From the NCBI GenBank assembly GCA_049652385.1, contig JBASDX010000009.1, positions 220,631-284,630 on the forward strand: a stretch of DNA of 64,000 nucleotides. The letters are read 5' to 3'. The number at the start of each line of letters is the position of its first letter. The first letter of the stretch is position 1. The notes under the pieces were generated by a model. It worked only from the letters and a program-made list of their open reading frames with translations, was not told the DNA's origin and did no database searches. Shown here piece by piece: positions 7,474 to 16,636 of this stretch. The position numbers and the translations under genes are program-made. This DNA comes from DMER64 sp049652385. GTDB lineage: Bacteria; Bacteroidota; Bacteroidia; Bacteroidales; UBA932.

Positions 7474-9235
7474 AACGTTTTTCTATTATGGAAGAATCTG
7501 TGATATCCTTTGTTAAGATTCTCAGCTCCTCACGTGGGATATCGTATATATCACAAACTATAAAACCGTCAAGAGAGTCGTTAAATTCTTTGTCTATATT
7601 GAATACCAATACTTTGGAGTTCAATTTTAAATACCTTTTGACTAAAGAGGGGAGCCTGTATTGACGGTTGCTCATGCGCATGAGCAGGCGGTCCAGTTGT
7701 TCCGGTGTGCGAATATCACGCAGCAGAACGTTCGGGTTTGTGAGGCCGAAATCCGGCGTAAAAGGCACCCTTGACTTAACCAATCCTTCGTATTGGATGG
7801 TGGAATGATTTTCCATCACATATTTGTATATCAGTGATTGGTACAATTTGGGTACCCAGGAAGAAATGCTTACCGGTCCAATGAAGTACCGGTAGGTTTT
7901 ATGATGCAGCATGATATGGAACAGTCCTTTGAACAACAGCATCATGGGGATGGTCTCGTAGCGGTATTCCAGGCTGATGAAAGCCCGTCCCAATTCCATA
8001 CTTTGTTTAAGCACAGGAATAAAACCTTTTCCAAAATCAAAAAGCGTACTGTTATAGAACCCTGAAATACCAAATCGTTTGACAAGCTCTTCCCCCATAC
8101 CTATCCTGTATGACCCGACGACCTGGTTTTTATCGGTATCCCATAGAATCAGGTGGTGGTAATTCCTGTCATAGGCATCTAAATCCAAAGATTGGAATGT
8201 TCCTTCGCCAACAGTACGGAAGGATTCTTCCCTTTTGCGCCCGATTTCAAACATCAAGTGGGGAACGGCGTTGAAAGGAACAAAGTAGGCTGCAAAGTTA
8301 TTAATCTTGAACAAGCAGCTTTTTGAAGGAAGATGCTCTACTTCCCGCACGGCCAGGTCGTAATTTCTGGAAGGTGCAATGGGAGCGGCATCTTCCGGCT
8401 CTTTGTATTTATCCTCCGAATCTATATTGGCAGACAAAGCGTATGTGCGGGAACGCAGGTAATCGCCAAGATCTTTGAAATTATCGAATCGCTGTTGTTC
8501 TGCCAATGTGACGGGGGTACCTATGCGTATGGAAATACGGCTTCCTTTTTTATTAAGCAACTCTGCCGGAAGGCTTGCCGTTTGCAATAAAGGGTGGATT
8601 TTGGCTTTACGTAAAAACCTTTTGGAATTGTGTCCGTCAAAATATATAGGCAGTATAGGAACGCCTGCGTTTTTGATGAACTTCATGATAGGCAGGTGCC
8701 AGGCCAAGTCTTCTACCATGCCGGAAGGTCCTATATGTGAGACTTCCCCGGCCGGGAAAATACCCAGCGGATTGCCTTGTGCCAGAAAGTCTTTTGCCAT
8801 ACGCAGCCCCTTAATGCTTGATGCACTGGAGGTACTTTTGTCAAAAGGATTTACGGGCATGAAATACTCTTCCAAAGGTTCTATTTTGGAAAGAAGAAAA
8901 TTGGAAAGCATTTTGAAGTCCGGTCTGTCTTCTGAAACCATATGCAAGAGCAATATGCCGTCCAGGCCTCCGTACGCATGGTTTGATACAGTTATAAAAG
9001 GTCCTTCTTTAGGGATATTGGCAAGATCTGTATCCGGCACTTCGTAGCTTATTCGCATTTCTGACAACAAGGCCTCTATACATTCGCGTCCACGAAAATC
9101 AGCTACTTTGTTGTAAAGCTTGTTGATTTTATCAAGCTTCAGAGCCTTCATCAGTACCGGGGCCAGAAAAAATCCCGCAACAGATTTCTTTCCAAAAACC
9201 TGGCGCAGGTCTTTAGTCTTAATTAAAGTTTTCAT
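7454..9235 (-). CDS. Bifunctional PlsC-type O-acyltransferase / GNAT N-acyltransferase (aminolipid synthesis, OlsF/GlsF-like)
   Basis: 593 aa from the preferred ATG 9235; an upstream in-frame start would run into uvrC. Residues about 50-290 form a lysophospholipid-acyltransferase domain with 'SNHAYGGLD' (H86, D92) and 'FPAGEVSHIG'. The C-terminal half (about 310-540) resembles OlsB-type N-acyltransferases ('SYRIGMGEEL', 'LFDFGKGF', 'MELGRAFISLEYR'). Known fusions of this order (OlsF, and the fused form of Bacteroides GlsB/GlsA) make ornithine or glycine lipids from an amino acid and acyl-ACP, then add a second acyl chain. It acts at the inner face of the cytoplasmic membrane. Which amino acid is used cannot be read from the sequence. 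Confidence 0.8.
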   Translation of the reverse strand: MKTLIKTKDLRQVFGKKSVAGFFLAPVLMKALKLDKINKLYNKVADFRGRECIEALLSEMRISYEVPDTDLANIPKEGPFITVSNHAYGGLDGILLLHMVSEDRPDFKMLSNFLLSKIEPLEEYFMPVNPFDKSTSSASSIKGLRMAKDFLAQGNPLGIFPAGEVSHIGPSGMVEDLAWHLPIMKFIKNAGVPILPIYFDGHNSKRFLRKAKIHPLLQTASLPAELLNKKGSRISIRIGTPVTLAEQQRFDNFKDLGDYLRSRTYALSANIDSEDKYKEPEDAAPIAPSRNYDLAVREVEHLPSKSCLFKINNFAAYFVPFNAVPHLMFEIGRKREESFRTVGEGTFQSLDLDAYDRNYHHLILWDTDKNQVVGSYRIGMGEELVKRFGISGFYNSTLFDFGKGFIPVLKQSMELGRAFISLEYRYETIPMMLLFKGLFHIMLHHKTYRYFIGPVSISSWVPKLYQSLIYKYVMENHSTIQYEGLVKSRVPFTPDFGLTNPNVLLRDIRTPEQLDRLLMRMSNRQYRLPSLVKRYLKLNSKVLVFNIDKEFNDSLDGFIVCDIYDIPREELRILTKDITDSSIIEKRFGTSGT

Positions 9236-9246
9236 AAATGGTTTCG

Positions 9247-9254
9247 CAAATATA
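9247..9254 (-). promoter_or_regulatory. -7 promoter box (TATATTTG) of the acyltransferase gene
   Basis: TATATTTG on the minus strand matches TAnnTTTG exactly. It lies 11 nt upstream of ATG 9235 in the 36-bp gap between two divergent genes. Confidence 0.5.
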
Positions 9255-9271
9255 TGTAATTTTACAACGTA

Positions 9272-11131
9272 ATGGTTAACGTGGCAGACCAATTGGTTCT
9301 TTTACCGCATGACAGCGGAGTGTATCGCTTTCTTGACAAAGAGGGAAAGGTCATTTATGTTGGCAAGGCAAAAGATTTGAAAAAACGTGTAACACAGTAC
9401 TTTTCCGCAGGTAAAAATGTATCGGTCAAAACGCAACGAATGGTCAGCCGCATATATGCTTTGGACTATGTGGTAGTAGATTCGGAAAGCGATGCTTTGC
9501 TGCTGGAAAACAATTTGATTAAAGAGTTGCAGCCCCGGTATAATGTGTTGCTAAAGGATGACAAAACGTTTCCATGGATTTGCATCAAAAAAGAGCCTTT
9601 TCCCAGGGTTTTTCAAACGAGAAAAGTTGTGAAGGACGGTTCGTTGTATTTTGGCCCTTATACGAGCGCGTACTATTGCAAGCAATTGTTGCAACTCATT
9701 CATGCTCTGTATCCCCTGCGAACGTGTTCGTTGGTGCTGACTCCCAAAGCCATAGCTTCCGGTAAATACAGAAAATGTTTGCAAGCGCACATAGGCCGGT
9801 GTCTGGCTCCTTGTGTTGGGGAAGAAACGCAGGAGCGGTACAACGGTTATATAACGTCTGTCATCAGCATTTTGAAAGGTGATGTTTCTTTTGTGCGTTC
9901 CTTGCTGGAAAAACAAATGGACAAAGCATCAAATGCGTTGGATTTTGAGCAAGCCCAAAAATACAAGGAACAACTGGATATTTTGACGCGTTATCAGACA
10001 AAGTCGGTCATCGTCAATCCTCGTCTGCCCAATCTGGATGTTTTCAGTCTTGTGGTGGATACCGTTACTTTCCTGGCTTTCGGGAATTTCATGCGTGTTG
10101 CCGGAGGTGCTGTCATTCAATCTATAAACAGCAAATACAAGTTGCAGATAGAGGAGGATCCGGCCTCTTTGCTGAGTTTGTTTATGGCGGACATGAAGGA
10201 AAAGCTTAACGGTTTGTCCGCTGTCATTCTCGTACCCTTTATGCCGGAAGCCGTGCCCGGGCATTACGACATCCAAATACCTCAAAAAGGCGACAAACAG
10301 AAACTGCTGGCATTAAGCCAGCGTAATGTCAAAAGTTACAAAGCAGAACAGCTGCGCTTGATGGAAATCCGTGACAGAAGCTCGGCTCGTGAGAAAAGGA
10401 AGGCAAAGATTCTGGCTCAGATGCGCGAAGATTTGCGTATGAAGGAAATCCCGATTCATATAGAATGTTTTGACAATTCCAATTTACAGGGTTCGCATCC
10501 CGTAAATGCATGTGTAGTGTTCAGGGATGCCCTTCCCAGCAAAAAAGAATACCGCCATTTTGTTGTTAAAAATGTGACCGGCCCTGATGATTATGCCAGT
10601 ATGAGAGAAGTTGTAACGCGTCGTTATCGCCGTTTACTGCATGAAAACAAGCCGCTGCCTCAATTGGTGGTGGTTGATGGTGGAAAAGGACAGTTGTCTG
10701 CCGCATACGGAGCTCTGGAACAATTGGAGTTGACGGAAAGTATAACAGTAGTGGGTTTGGCGGAAAAGATGGAAGGTATTCACCTGGCCACCGATAAAAC
10801 GCCTTTGTTTCCCGACAAAAATTCTTCTACGCTGCGTTTACTCATGCAGCTGCGCAATGAGGCACACCGATTCAGTCTTACTTTTCACAGAAAAAAGAGA
10901 GAAAAGAGTATGGTGAAATCTGTTTTGTCGGATATCCCCGGCGTAGGTCCCCGCACCACAGAAAAACTTCTGGAGCATTTTGGCAGTGTGGCCAACATCA
11001 AAAAAGCCGATGTCGAGAACCTGCAGCGCGTCGTGTCTCCACGTTTAGCCAAGACCATTGCGGACTTTTTTTCGGAGTGGCGCACCGAATCAGATCCGGC
11101 GCGCCATGCGGCGCGCCATGCGGCGCGCTAG
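9272..11131 (+). CDS. uvrC: Excinuclease ABC subunit C (UvrC)
   Basis: 619 aa. It has the GIY-YIG nuclease domain at 15-90 ('GVYRFLDKEGKVIYVGKAKD'), a UVR coiled-coil at about 205-235 ('NALDFEQAQKYKEQLD'), an RNase-H-like endonuclease domain ('IECFDNSNLQGSHPV' and 'LVVVDGGKGQL'), and C-terminal helix-hairpin-helix motifs ('IPGVGPRTTEKLLEHFG'). It makes the dual incisions in nucleotide excision repair. The last ~16 residues (from 'WRTESDPARHAARHAAR') are encoded by a GC-rich palindromic repeat closely related to the groEL terminator hairpin, so the native C-terminus has probably been replaced or extended. The end overlaps yidD (convergent) by 4 bp. Confidence 0.97.
   Translation: MVNVADQLVLLPHDSGVYRFLDKEGKVIYVGKAKDLKKRVTQYFSAGKNVSVKTQRMVSRIYALDYVVVDSESDALLLENNLIKELQPRYNVLLKDDKTFPWICIKKEPFPRVFQTRKVVKDGSLYFGPYTSAYYCKQLLQLIHALYPLRTCSLVLTPKAIASGKYRKCLQAHIGRCLAPCVGEETQERYNGYITSVISILKGDVSFVRSLLEKQMDKASNALDFEQAQKYKEQLDILTRYQTKSVIVNPRLPNLDVFSLVVDTVTFLAFGNFMRVAGGAVIQSINSKYKLQIEEDPASLLSLFMADMKEKLNGLSAVILVPFMPEAVPGHYDIQIPQKGDKQKLLALSQRNVKSYKAEQLRLMEIRDRSSAREKRKAKILAQMREDLRMKEIPIHIECFDNSNLQGSHPVNACVVFRDALPSKKEYRHFVVKNVTGPDDYASMREVVTRRYRRLLHENKPLPQLVVVDGGKGQLSAAYGALEQLELTESITVVGLAEKMEGIHLATDKTPLFPDKNSSTLRLLMQLRNEAHRFSLTFHRKKREKSMVKSVLSDIPGVGPRTTEKLLEHFGSVANIKKADVENLQRVVSPRLAKTIADFFSEWRTESDPARHAARHAAR
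11078..11130 (+). repeat. GCGCACCGGATC-type palindrome and tandem GCGGCGCGCCAT units inside the 3' end of uvrC
   Basis: 11078-11106 differs at only three positions from the 29-bp palindrome at 1128-1156. It is followed by two further copies of a 12-bp unit (ATGCGGCGCGCC) before the TAG. The repeat is translated as the RHAARHAAR tail of UvrC. Confidence 0.75.
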
Positions 11132-11418
11132 GGGACCGGGTCGTAGCCGCCACCGCCCCAAGGATTGCAGCGCAGGATACGTCTGACAGCCAGATATAAA
11201 CCTTTAAACGGGCCGTGTTTTTTCAGGGCTTCTACGGCGTAGGCCGAGCAGGTGGGAGTAAAACGGCAGGAGGCCGGGGTAAAGGGCGAAATGCAAAGCC
11301 GATAACACTTAACCAACAGAATCAGAGGCAGACTCAATACTTTTTTGACAGAGGTCAGCAAAGTACGAAAGCAAGACTTCCATTTTGCGTTTTGTGTAGT
11401 TCCACGGCTTGATTTCAT
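11128..11418 (-). CDS. yidD: Membrane protein insertion efficiency factor YidD
   Basis: About 96 aa from ATG 11418. The family signature is clear: 'LILLVKCYRLCISPFTPASCRFTPTCSAYA', then 'KGLYLAVRRILRCNPWGGGGYDPVP' at the C-terminus, with conserved cysteines. YidD is a small amphipathic inner-membrane protein that aids YidC-dependent insertion. It follows rnpA in the usual order. The ATG lies ~110 bp inside rnpA, so the real start may be a later TTG/GTG near 'SVKKVLSLPL', which would give a protein closer to 75 aa. Confidence 0.93.
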   Translation of the reverse strand: MKSSRGTTQNAKWKSCFRTLLTSVKKVLSLPLILLVKCYRLCISPFTPASCRFTPTCSAYAVEALKKHGPFKGLYLAVRRILRCNPWGGGGYDPVP

Positions 11419-11743
11419 GAGGTAAATATATGCATAATAACAGAAGTGTCTGACCGGATTGCTCAAGTGCCGGTTTCAACAGGTGCGGATATTGAAGCCG
11501 GAACGATTCCCTGAGCCTTCTTTTGATCAAATTTCTATGTACGGCAGATTTCAGCCTTTTTTTTGAAACGGAAAAAGCGATACGGCACAGAGAAACGTCA
11601 GGGTGTTCCGGTTTATGCAAGCGGTAGAAAACCCGAAAAGGACCCGAAACAAACGTATTACCTTCCAGAAAAAGCGAATCGATTGCTTTTTTGGAAGACA
11701 AACGCATGCCTTTAGAAAAAGTATAGGCAATTCCGGGTTTCAT
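11309..11743 (-). CDS. rnpA: Ribonuclease P protein component
   Basis: 144 aa. It contains the RnpA RNA-binding signature 'VSKKRLKSAVHRNLIKRRLRESFR' and the N-terminal 'FSKGMRLSSKKAIDSLF'. It binds the catalytic RNA of RNase P for tRNA 5' maturation. The start at 11743 is preferred because the upstream lipoprotein stops at 11748, leaving a 4-bp gap. rpmH does not lie beside it. Confidence 0.92.
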   Translation of the reverse strand: MKPGIAYTFSKGMRLSSKKAIDSLFLEGNTFVSGPFRVFYRLHKPEHPDVSLCRIAFSVSKKRLKSAVHRNLIKRRLRESFRLQYPHLLKPALEQSGQTLLLLCIYLPHEIKPWNYTKRKMEVLLSYFADLCQKSIESASDSVG

Positions 11744-11747
11744 AGAG

Positions 11748-12137
11748 TCAGGGTAGTTTTTTGTATTCCAATACAGTACCCGGCTCTTCTTCACCTGCTG
11801 TGGTAAAGTAATATTCCACAACAGCTGTCATAAGGGAATCTTTTAAGGAAGTAACGAGCCATTCCTGGAAAAGGTCTTGCTTTCCCTCAAAATATGTAGT
11901 CAGCTTGTTGCAATAGAATTGGTATTGTCCTTCGTAATCAATGCCCTCCTCATGCAGGACAACCGATGTACTTGTTTTGAAATACAAGGTATTGGTTGTT
12001 TCAGGGTCATTACCGTCAACAGCTGTTAGTTCCCATTTACCGTATACCAACTCCCGGTAATGGTTGTAATTCTTTTGACACGATGCGGCAAACAACAGCA
12101 TCAAACAAACGATACACAACGCGGGTGTATGTTTCAT
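11748..12137 (-). CDS. Small lipoprotein, lipocalin-like
   Basis: 129 aa beginning MKHTPALCIVCLMLLFAASC, a clear lipobox with lipidation expected at C20. The mature part ('ELVYGKWELTAVDGNDPETTNTLYF...') has the W-x-L-T start and strand spacing of small Bacteroidota lipocalin-like proteins. No function is assigned. The start overlaps the hemD stop as ATGA, so it belongs to the DUF4271-hemD-lipoprotein-rnpA-yidD run. Confidence 0.75.
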   Translation of the reverse strand: MKHTPALCIVCLMLLFAASCQKNYNHYRELVYGKWELTAVDGNDPETTNTLYFKTSTSVVLHEEGIDYEGQYQFYCNKLTTYFEGKQDLFQEWLVTSLKDSLMTAVVEYYFTTAGEEEPGTVLEYKKLP

Positions 12138-12880
12138 GATTGTTTTTCTTTCTCCAGATAGAGGGTAAGTGCTTGGGCAATAGAGGGTGCTTCCGGGGTA
12201 GGAGCCTGAAAACAAGGTTCCAGTTTGGCTTCTTTGAGTGCTGCCGCCGTAGCTTTGCCAAACGTACCGAACAACGTGGCATTTTGTTTAAACTCGGGGA
12301 AGTTATCCAATAAAGAACGAACATCTGCCGGAGTGTAAAAAATGAGCATTTGGTATTTTTTCAAATCTACTCCCGATAAATCTTCATTTAACGTACGTGT
12401 GAGGATGGCTTTTGTAAATGTAAGTCCTGCGTTCTCAAAGGCTTTAGGTAGATCCGGGTTATAGCAGTCAGCCAGTGTGAGCAGGAATTTTTCGTTTTTA
12501 TGTTTGGAGCCAACAGCCTCTATGAGTGAAGGTATGTTTCCTTTACCAAAGAAAATTTTCCTTTTTCTGTATACGATATATTTTTGAAGGTATAAGGCAA
12601 CAGCTTCCGTAGAACAGAAGTATTTCATGGAATCGGGGATGGTAACGCGCAGTTCTTCGCTGAGGGTGAAAAAGGTATCGATAGCCGAACGTGATGTGAA
12701 CACTACGGCAGTATGTTCCGTCAAATTGATGCGCTGTGCCCTGAAATCTTTTGCAGACAATCCTTGAACACGAATAAAAGGAATGAAATCTACGTTCAGA
12801 CCATATTTTTCTTTTATTTCCTCGTAAGGGGAGCACCCGTTGGGTGCAGGCTGCGAGATTAATATATTCTTGATTTTCAT
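12134..12880 (-). CDS. hemD: Uroporphyrinogen-III synthase family protein
   Basis: 248 aa from ATG 12880. It begins 'MKIKNILISQPAPN', with 'VVFTSRSAIDTFF' near residue 80, 'ADVRSLLDNFPEF' and 'GTFGKATAAALKEA' near the end; these are characteristic HemD segments. HemD cyclises hydroxymethylbilane to uroporphyrinogen III for haem/corrin synthesis. The family is poorly conserved, and many Bacteroidota copies stand alone next to a DUF4271 gene, as here. It overlaps both neighbours by 4 bp (ATGA), so coupled translation is likely. Confidence 0.82.
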   Translation of the reverse strand: MKIKNILISQPAPNGCSPYEEIKEKYGLNVDFIPFIRVQGLSAKDFRAQRINLTEHTAVVFTSRSAIDTFFTLSEELRVTIPDSMKYFCSTEAVALYLQKYIVYRKRKIFFGKGNIPSLIEAVGSKHKNEKFLLTLADCYNPDLPKAFENAGLTFTKAILTRTLNEDLSGVDLKKYQMLIFYTPADVRSLLDNFPEFKQNATLFGTFGKATAAALKEAKLEPCFQAPTPEAPSIAQALTLYLEKEKQS

Positions 12881-13512
12881 AGGTATATCCCTGCAAACAC
12901 GTATATCAATACTCCAAGGGGTATTAGTTCTAAAGTACAAAGATACAAAATCCAGAAAAAAACGGAGAATCCCGCAGAAAGAAAAATCCTCAGGCTGCGT
13001 ACGGCGTAGCTGAGGCAACTGTATGCAATAAGTACTAAAGCTATGATAAACAGGGCGTTCCCGGCAATTTTCCCAACAAGGGAAAAAGCCAGTAAAAAAG
13101 GGACAAAAGCAAAACCTGCCATTATGACGTAATCACGTCCTGTACGCTCAAGGCAGCTCGTAAAAGAGGGTTGTTCTATGACCCAGCCAATAAACTTTAT
13201 GGCCAGGAACCGCAGGCCGCTCCAGGCAAACAGAACGCCTGAAATGCCTGCAAAGAGGAACGGTTTTGACAGACCGTTCAGCACAAACGGCAACGGCGTG
13301 AGTAATGTGTCAGAAACTGTGATATAGTAGGCAAAGACAACCAAAGCATATAAGTACAAAAACAGTCGGGAAAAACGGATGTTGTCTTGCTCTTCACTTT
13401 CAAGAGAGATGTTGTAACGGAAATTACCCAGAAGCAATAGGGCCAGGGTGTCACGCGTTAACAGATAACCCAGACAAAAAACAACTACCAGCCCCAAGAC
13501 GATGAAATCCAT
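12877..13512 (-). CDS. DUF4271 integral membrane protein
   Basis: 211 aa from ATG 13512 ('MDFIVLGLVVVFCLGYLL'). It has six or so hydrophobic helices, and 'IEQPSFTSCLERTGRDYVIMAGF' sits between helices. It is a Bacteroidota-specific family of unknown function that commonly precedes hemD, with which it is translationally coupled here. It diverges from the DUF2723 gene across a 53-bp gap. Confidence 0.75.
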   Translation of the reverse strand: MDFIVLGLVVVFCLGYLLTRDTLALLLLGNFRYNISLESEEQDNIRFSRLFLYLYALVVFAYYITVSDTLLTPLPFVLNGLSKPFLFAGISGVLFAWSGLRFLAIKFIGWVIEQPSFTSCLERTGRDYVIMAGFAFVPFLLAFSLVGKIAGNALFIIALVLIAYSCLSYAVRSLRIFLSAGFSVFFWILYLCTLELIPLGVLIYVFAGIYL

Positions 13513-13553
13513 AAATACAAACAAATCCGGGCGTAAAGGTAAAAAATTTAGGC

Positions 13554-13561
13554 TACATTTG
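13554..13561 (+). promoter_or_regulatory. -7 promoter box (TACATTTG) of the DUF2723 gene
   Basis: Exact match to TAnnTTTG, ending 4 nt before ATG 13566. The start codon would be at or next to the transcription start. Confidence 0.55.
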
Positions 13562-13565
13562 TAAA

Positions 13566-16500
13566 ATGGAAACAAAGACATTCAAAAGGATAGACCTGGT
13601 AATCGGGTGGGTCGTCTTTGCCATTTCGGCTATTGTGTATCTGGCAAGCATTGAGCCTACGGCAAGCTTTTGGGATTGTGGCGAATTTATAGCTTCGTCC
13701 TATAAATTAGAGGTGGGGCATCCTCCGGGAAACCCTACATACCAATTGTTTGGAAGACTCATTTCCTTGTTTGGAGGAGGCATGCAAGCTGCATTGCTCA
13801 TCAACGCCATGAGTGCTTTGGCTTCGGCTTTTTGTGTGCTGTTGCTTTTCTGGTCCATTTCCCACCTGGGAAGGAGGCTGCTGGAAGTACAACGTATTCC
13901 TTTAGATGTGGGAAATGCCATTGCCGTATGGGGAGCTGCTGCCGTTGGCGCCCTGGTGTATTCCTTTTCTGATACAGCCTGGTTTTCTGCAGTGGAGGCC
14001 GAGGTGTACGGGATGTCTTCGTTTTTTACGGCGGCGGTTTTTTGGGCCATGCTCAAATGGGAGGAAGTGGCGGACGAACCATATGCCAACCGATGGATTG
14101 TGTTGATTGCCTATTTGATGGGCTTGTCCATAGGGGTGCATCTGCTGAATCTGCTGGCTATACCGGCTCTTGTGTTTATATATTTTTACAAGAAATATCC
14201 TTTTACCTGGAAAGGTGCCATTGTAACCCTCCTGTTATCCGGGGTGCTCATAGCCTTTGTGTTGTACGGAATTATTCCCTGGGTGCCTAAAATATCAGGC
14301 TGGTTTGACTTGTTGTTCGTAAACGTTTTCCGTTTGCCTTTTAACAGCGGTATGTTGTTTTTTGTCGTGGGTTTGCTGGCGCTTTTGTTTTGGGGTGTTT
14401 TTGCATCCCATCGCAAAGGGCAGGTACTCTGGAATACCATTTTGTTATGTGTGACGGTAATTATCATTGGTTATTCATCTTTTGCCATGGTAGTCATCCG
14501 CTCTTCTGCCAATACACCTACGAATGAAAACCAACCCGATAATCCCTTTGCTTTGGAAAGGTACCTGGCCAGGGAGCAGTATGGGTCTTCCCCATTGGTG
14601 TACGACGGGATTTATAATTCTGCCTACGATACGTGGAAAAATACCACACAATATGTCAAAATGGGAAAACGGTACCAACGTATTAAAGGACCTGAAATGC
14701 CTGTTTATAAAGAGTCCGATAAGATGTTTTTCCCGCGGATGTGGAGTAAAAGAGAGTCGCACGCCCGTTTTTACGACGCTTACAATTCGGGAAAAGGAAA
14801 AATCAATTCGGAAGGCAAACGCATGCCGACGTTTTTGGATAATTTGACATTCTTCTTCGATTACCAGGTCCATTACATGTACTGGCGGTATTTTATGTGG
14901 AATTTTGCAGGACGGCAGAACGACATACAGGGAGTCAATCCGGGAGATCCGGTCAGGGGTAACTGGGAATCGGGTATTGGATTCATTGATAAAATTCGCT
15001 TGGGAGATCCCTCGGGTGCACCTGATATGTTAAAAAACAACAAGGCCAAAAACCACTATTATATGTTGCCTCTGTTGTTGGGAATTATGGGATTGGTGTA
15101 CCAGACCACCAGAGATAAACGCAATGCCTGGATTACGTTTTTGCTATTTTTCCTGACGGGGCTTGCCATTGTGGTATACCTTAACCAACCTCCTTACCAG
15201 CCGCGGGAACGTGATTACGCATACGCCGGCTCTTTTTATGCTTTTTCCATTTGGGTGGGTTTGGGAGTATTGGCCTTGGCGCAAATCTTCCGGAAATTCC
15301 TGAAACCTGTGGCAGCCGGTGTGTTGGCTTCTGTGTTATGCCTGTTTGTGCCCTTTCAGATGTTGTCGCAAAACTGGGACGATCACAACCGCAGCGGACG
15401 TTATGCAGCCCGGGATTTTGCGTATAATTTCCTGAATACCTGTGATCCCAATACCAACGCCATCATTGTCACTAACGGGGACAACGATACGTTTCCTCTT
15501 TGGTATCTGCAGGAAGTAGAGGGAGAAAGGACAGATGTGCGTGTCATGAACACATCCCTGATGGGTACGGACTGGTATATAGACCAGATGCAATGGAGAA
15601 CGTATGAATCGGCACCTGTCAAGTTTTCCATCCCGCGTGAATCGTATCTCTACGGGACCAATGAAATCCTACCCATATACGAGAGGGTTTCTGACAGAGT
15701 TTCTGCCATCCAGGCCGTGGGAATCATGGGAAATCCCAAGGCCAAATTGCAGCTGGCGGACGGAACCATGATCAATTATCTGCCTGCCCGTAAATTGCGG
15801 TTGCCTGTCAACAAAGAAAATGTGTTGGCGGCAGGTATTGTACCGGAAAAAGAGGCACATTTGATTCCTGACTATATGGATCTGGATATCCCGGAAAACA
15901 AAAACACGCTGATGAAGGTAGAAATGATGTTTTTGGATTTATTGGCCAATTATGAATGGGACAGGCCCATATACTTTGTATCGCAAGGCGGTGACCTGAA
16001 CATTGGCATTAAGGATTATTTACGCTATGACGGTATGGCGTATAAACTCATGCCCTTTAAAATAGAGGAAAAAACCAAAGGCTTCCTGGAGTACAGGGAT
16101 ATGGATACGGAAAAGATGTACGATTTGCTCATGAACGTATATCGCTGGGGTCGTATGGACCAACCGGATGTGTTGTTGGATTACCACGTGACGTACCTCT
16201 ATCTGGTTCAGCAAGCCATACGTTATATGTATACCCGCGTTGCCAACGGACTTGTTTTGGCAGGGGAAGAAGAAAAAGCGCTGGAAGTGCTTGACAGAGG
16301 CATGGAAGTCATGCACCGTTACCCTTTACATTACGTGGTACAACCGTCCTATAATGAAGTAGGTGTCATGCAAGCTGTTGAATTGTATTATTTCCTGGGA
16401 CAGCCGGAGAAAGCAAGAGCATTGGCTGTTGAATTCCTGGACGAAACGTTTAAAGCTATTGAATACTTTTTGCAACCGTACAAGGGCGGATTTCTTTCTG

Positions 16501-16628
16501 CACAAGATGCAGAATCTGCCATCAGTACGTACGTGCATGTGACTGATATTTTCTTAAACAATAATGACGAGGAACTGGGAAAGCAATACGAAGGAAAGCT
16601 GGAAGCAGTATTTGCAAGGTATAATTAA
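13566..16628 (+). CDS. DUF2723 (GT117-type) polytopic membrane glycosyltransferase
   Basis: 1020 aa. The N-terminal half is a multi-helix GT-C-like domain opening with 'TASFWDCGEFIASSYKLEVGHPPGNPTYQL', the DUF2723 signature. The acidic residues in 'WDCGE' correspond to the first luminal-loop catalytic region of PMT-like enzymes. A soluble C-terminal half contains 'QPPYQPRERDYAYAGSFYAF', 'IIVTNGDNDTFPLWYLQ' and TPR-like helices (about 860-980). DUF2723/TMEM260 homologues are O-mannosyl-type transferases; in Bacteroidota they are linked to glycosylation of exported proteins. The lipid donor would be used on the periplasmic face. It is monocistronic. Confidence 0.85.
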   Translation: METKTFKRIDLVIGWVVFAISAIVYLASIEPTASFWDCGEFIASSYKLEVGHPPGNPTYQLFGRLISLFGGGMQAALLINAMSALASAFCVLLLFWSISHLGRRLLEVQRIPLDVGNAIAVWGAAAVGALVYSFSDTAWFSAVEAEVYGMSSFFTAAVFWAMLKWEEVADEPYANRWIVLIAYLMGLSIGVHLLNLLAIPALVFIYFYKKYPFTWKGAIVTLLLSGVLIAFVLYGIIPWVPKISGWFDLLFVNVFRLPFNSGMLFFVVGLLALLFWGVFASHRKGQVLWNTILLCVTVIIIGYSSFAMVVIRSSANTPTNENQPDNPFALERYLAREQYGSSPLVYDGIYNSAYDTWKNTTQYVKMGKRYQRIKGPEMPVYKESDKMFFPRMWSKRESHARFYDAYNSGKGKINSEGKRMPTFLDNLTFFFDYQVHYMYWRYFMWNFAGRQNDIQGVNPGDPVRGNWESGIGFIDKIRLGDPSGAPDMLKNNKAKNHYYMLPLLLGIMGLVYQTTRDKRNAWITFLLFFLTGLAIVVYLNQPPYQPRERDYAYAGSFYAFSIWVGLGVLALAQIFRKFLKPVAAGVLASVLCLFVPFQMLSQNWDDHNRSGRYAARDFAYNFLNTCDPNTNAIIVTNGDNDTFPLWYLQEVEGERTDVRVMNTSLMGTDWYIDQMQWRTYESAPVKFSIPRESYLYGTNEILPIYERVSDRVSAIQAVGIMGNPKAKLQLADGTMINYLPARKLRLPVNKENVLAAGIVPEKEAHLIPDYMDLDIPENKNTLMKVEMMFLDLLANYEWDRPIYFVSQGGDLNIGIKDYLRYDGMAYKLMPFKIEEKTKGFLEYRDMDTEKMYDLLMNVYRWGRMDQPDVLLDYHVTYLYLVQQAIRYMYTRVANGLVLAGEEEKALEVLDRGMEVMHRYPLHYVVQPSYNEVGVMQAVELYYFLGQPEKARALAVEFLDETFKAIEYFLQPYKGGFLSAQDAESAISTYVHVTDIFLNNNDEELGKQYEGKLEAVFARYN

Positions 16629-16636
16629 GCAGCTTG

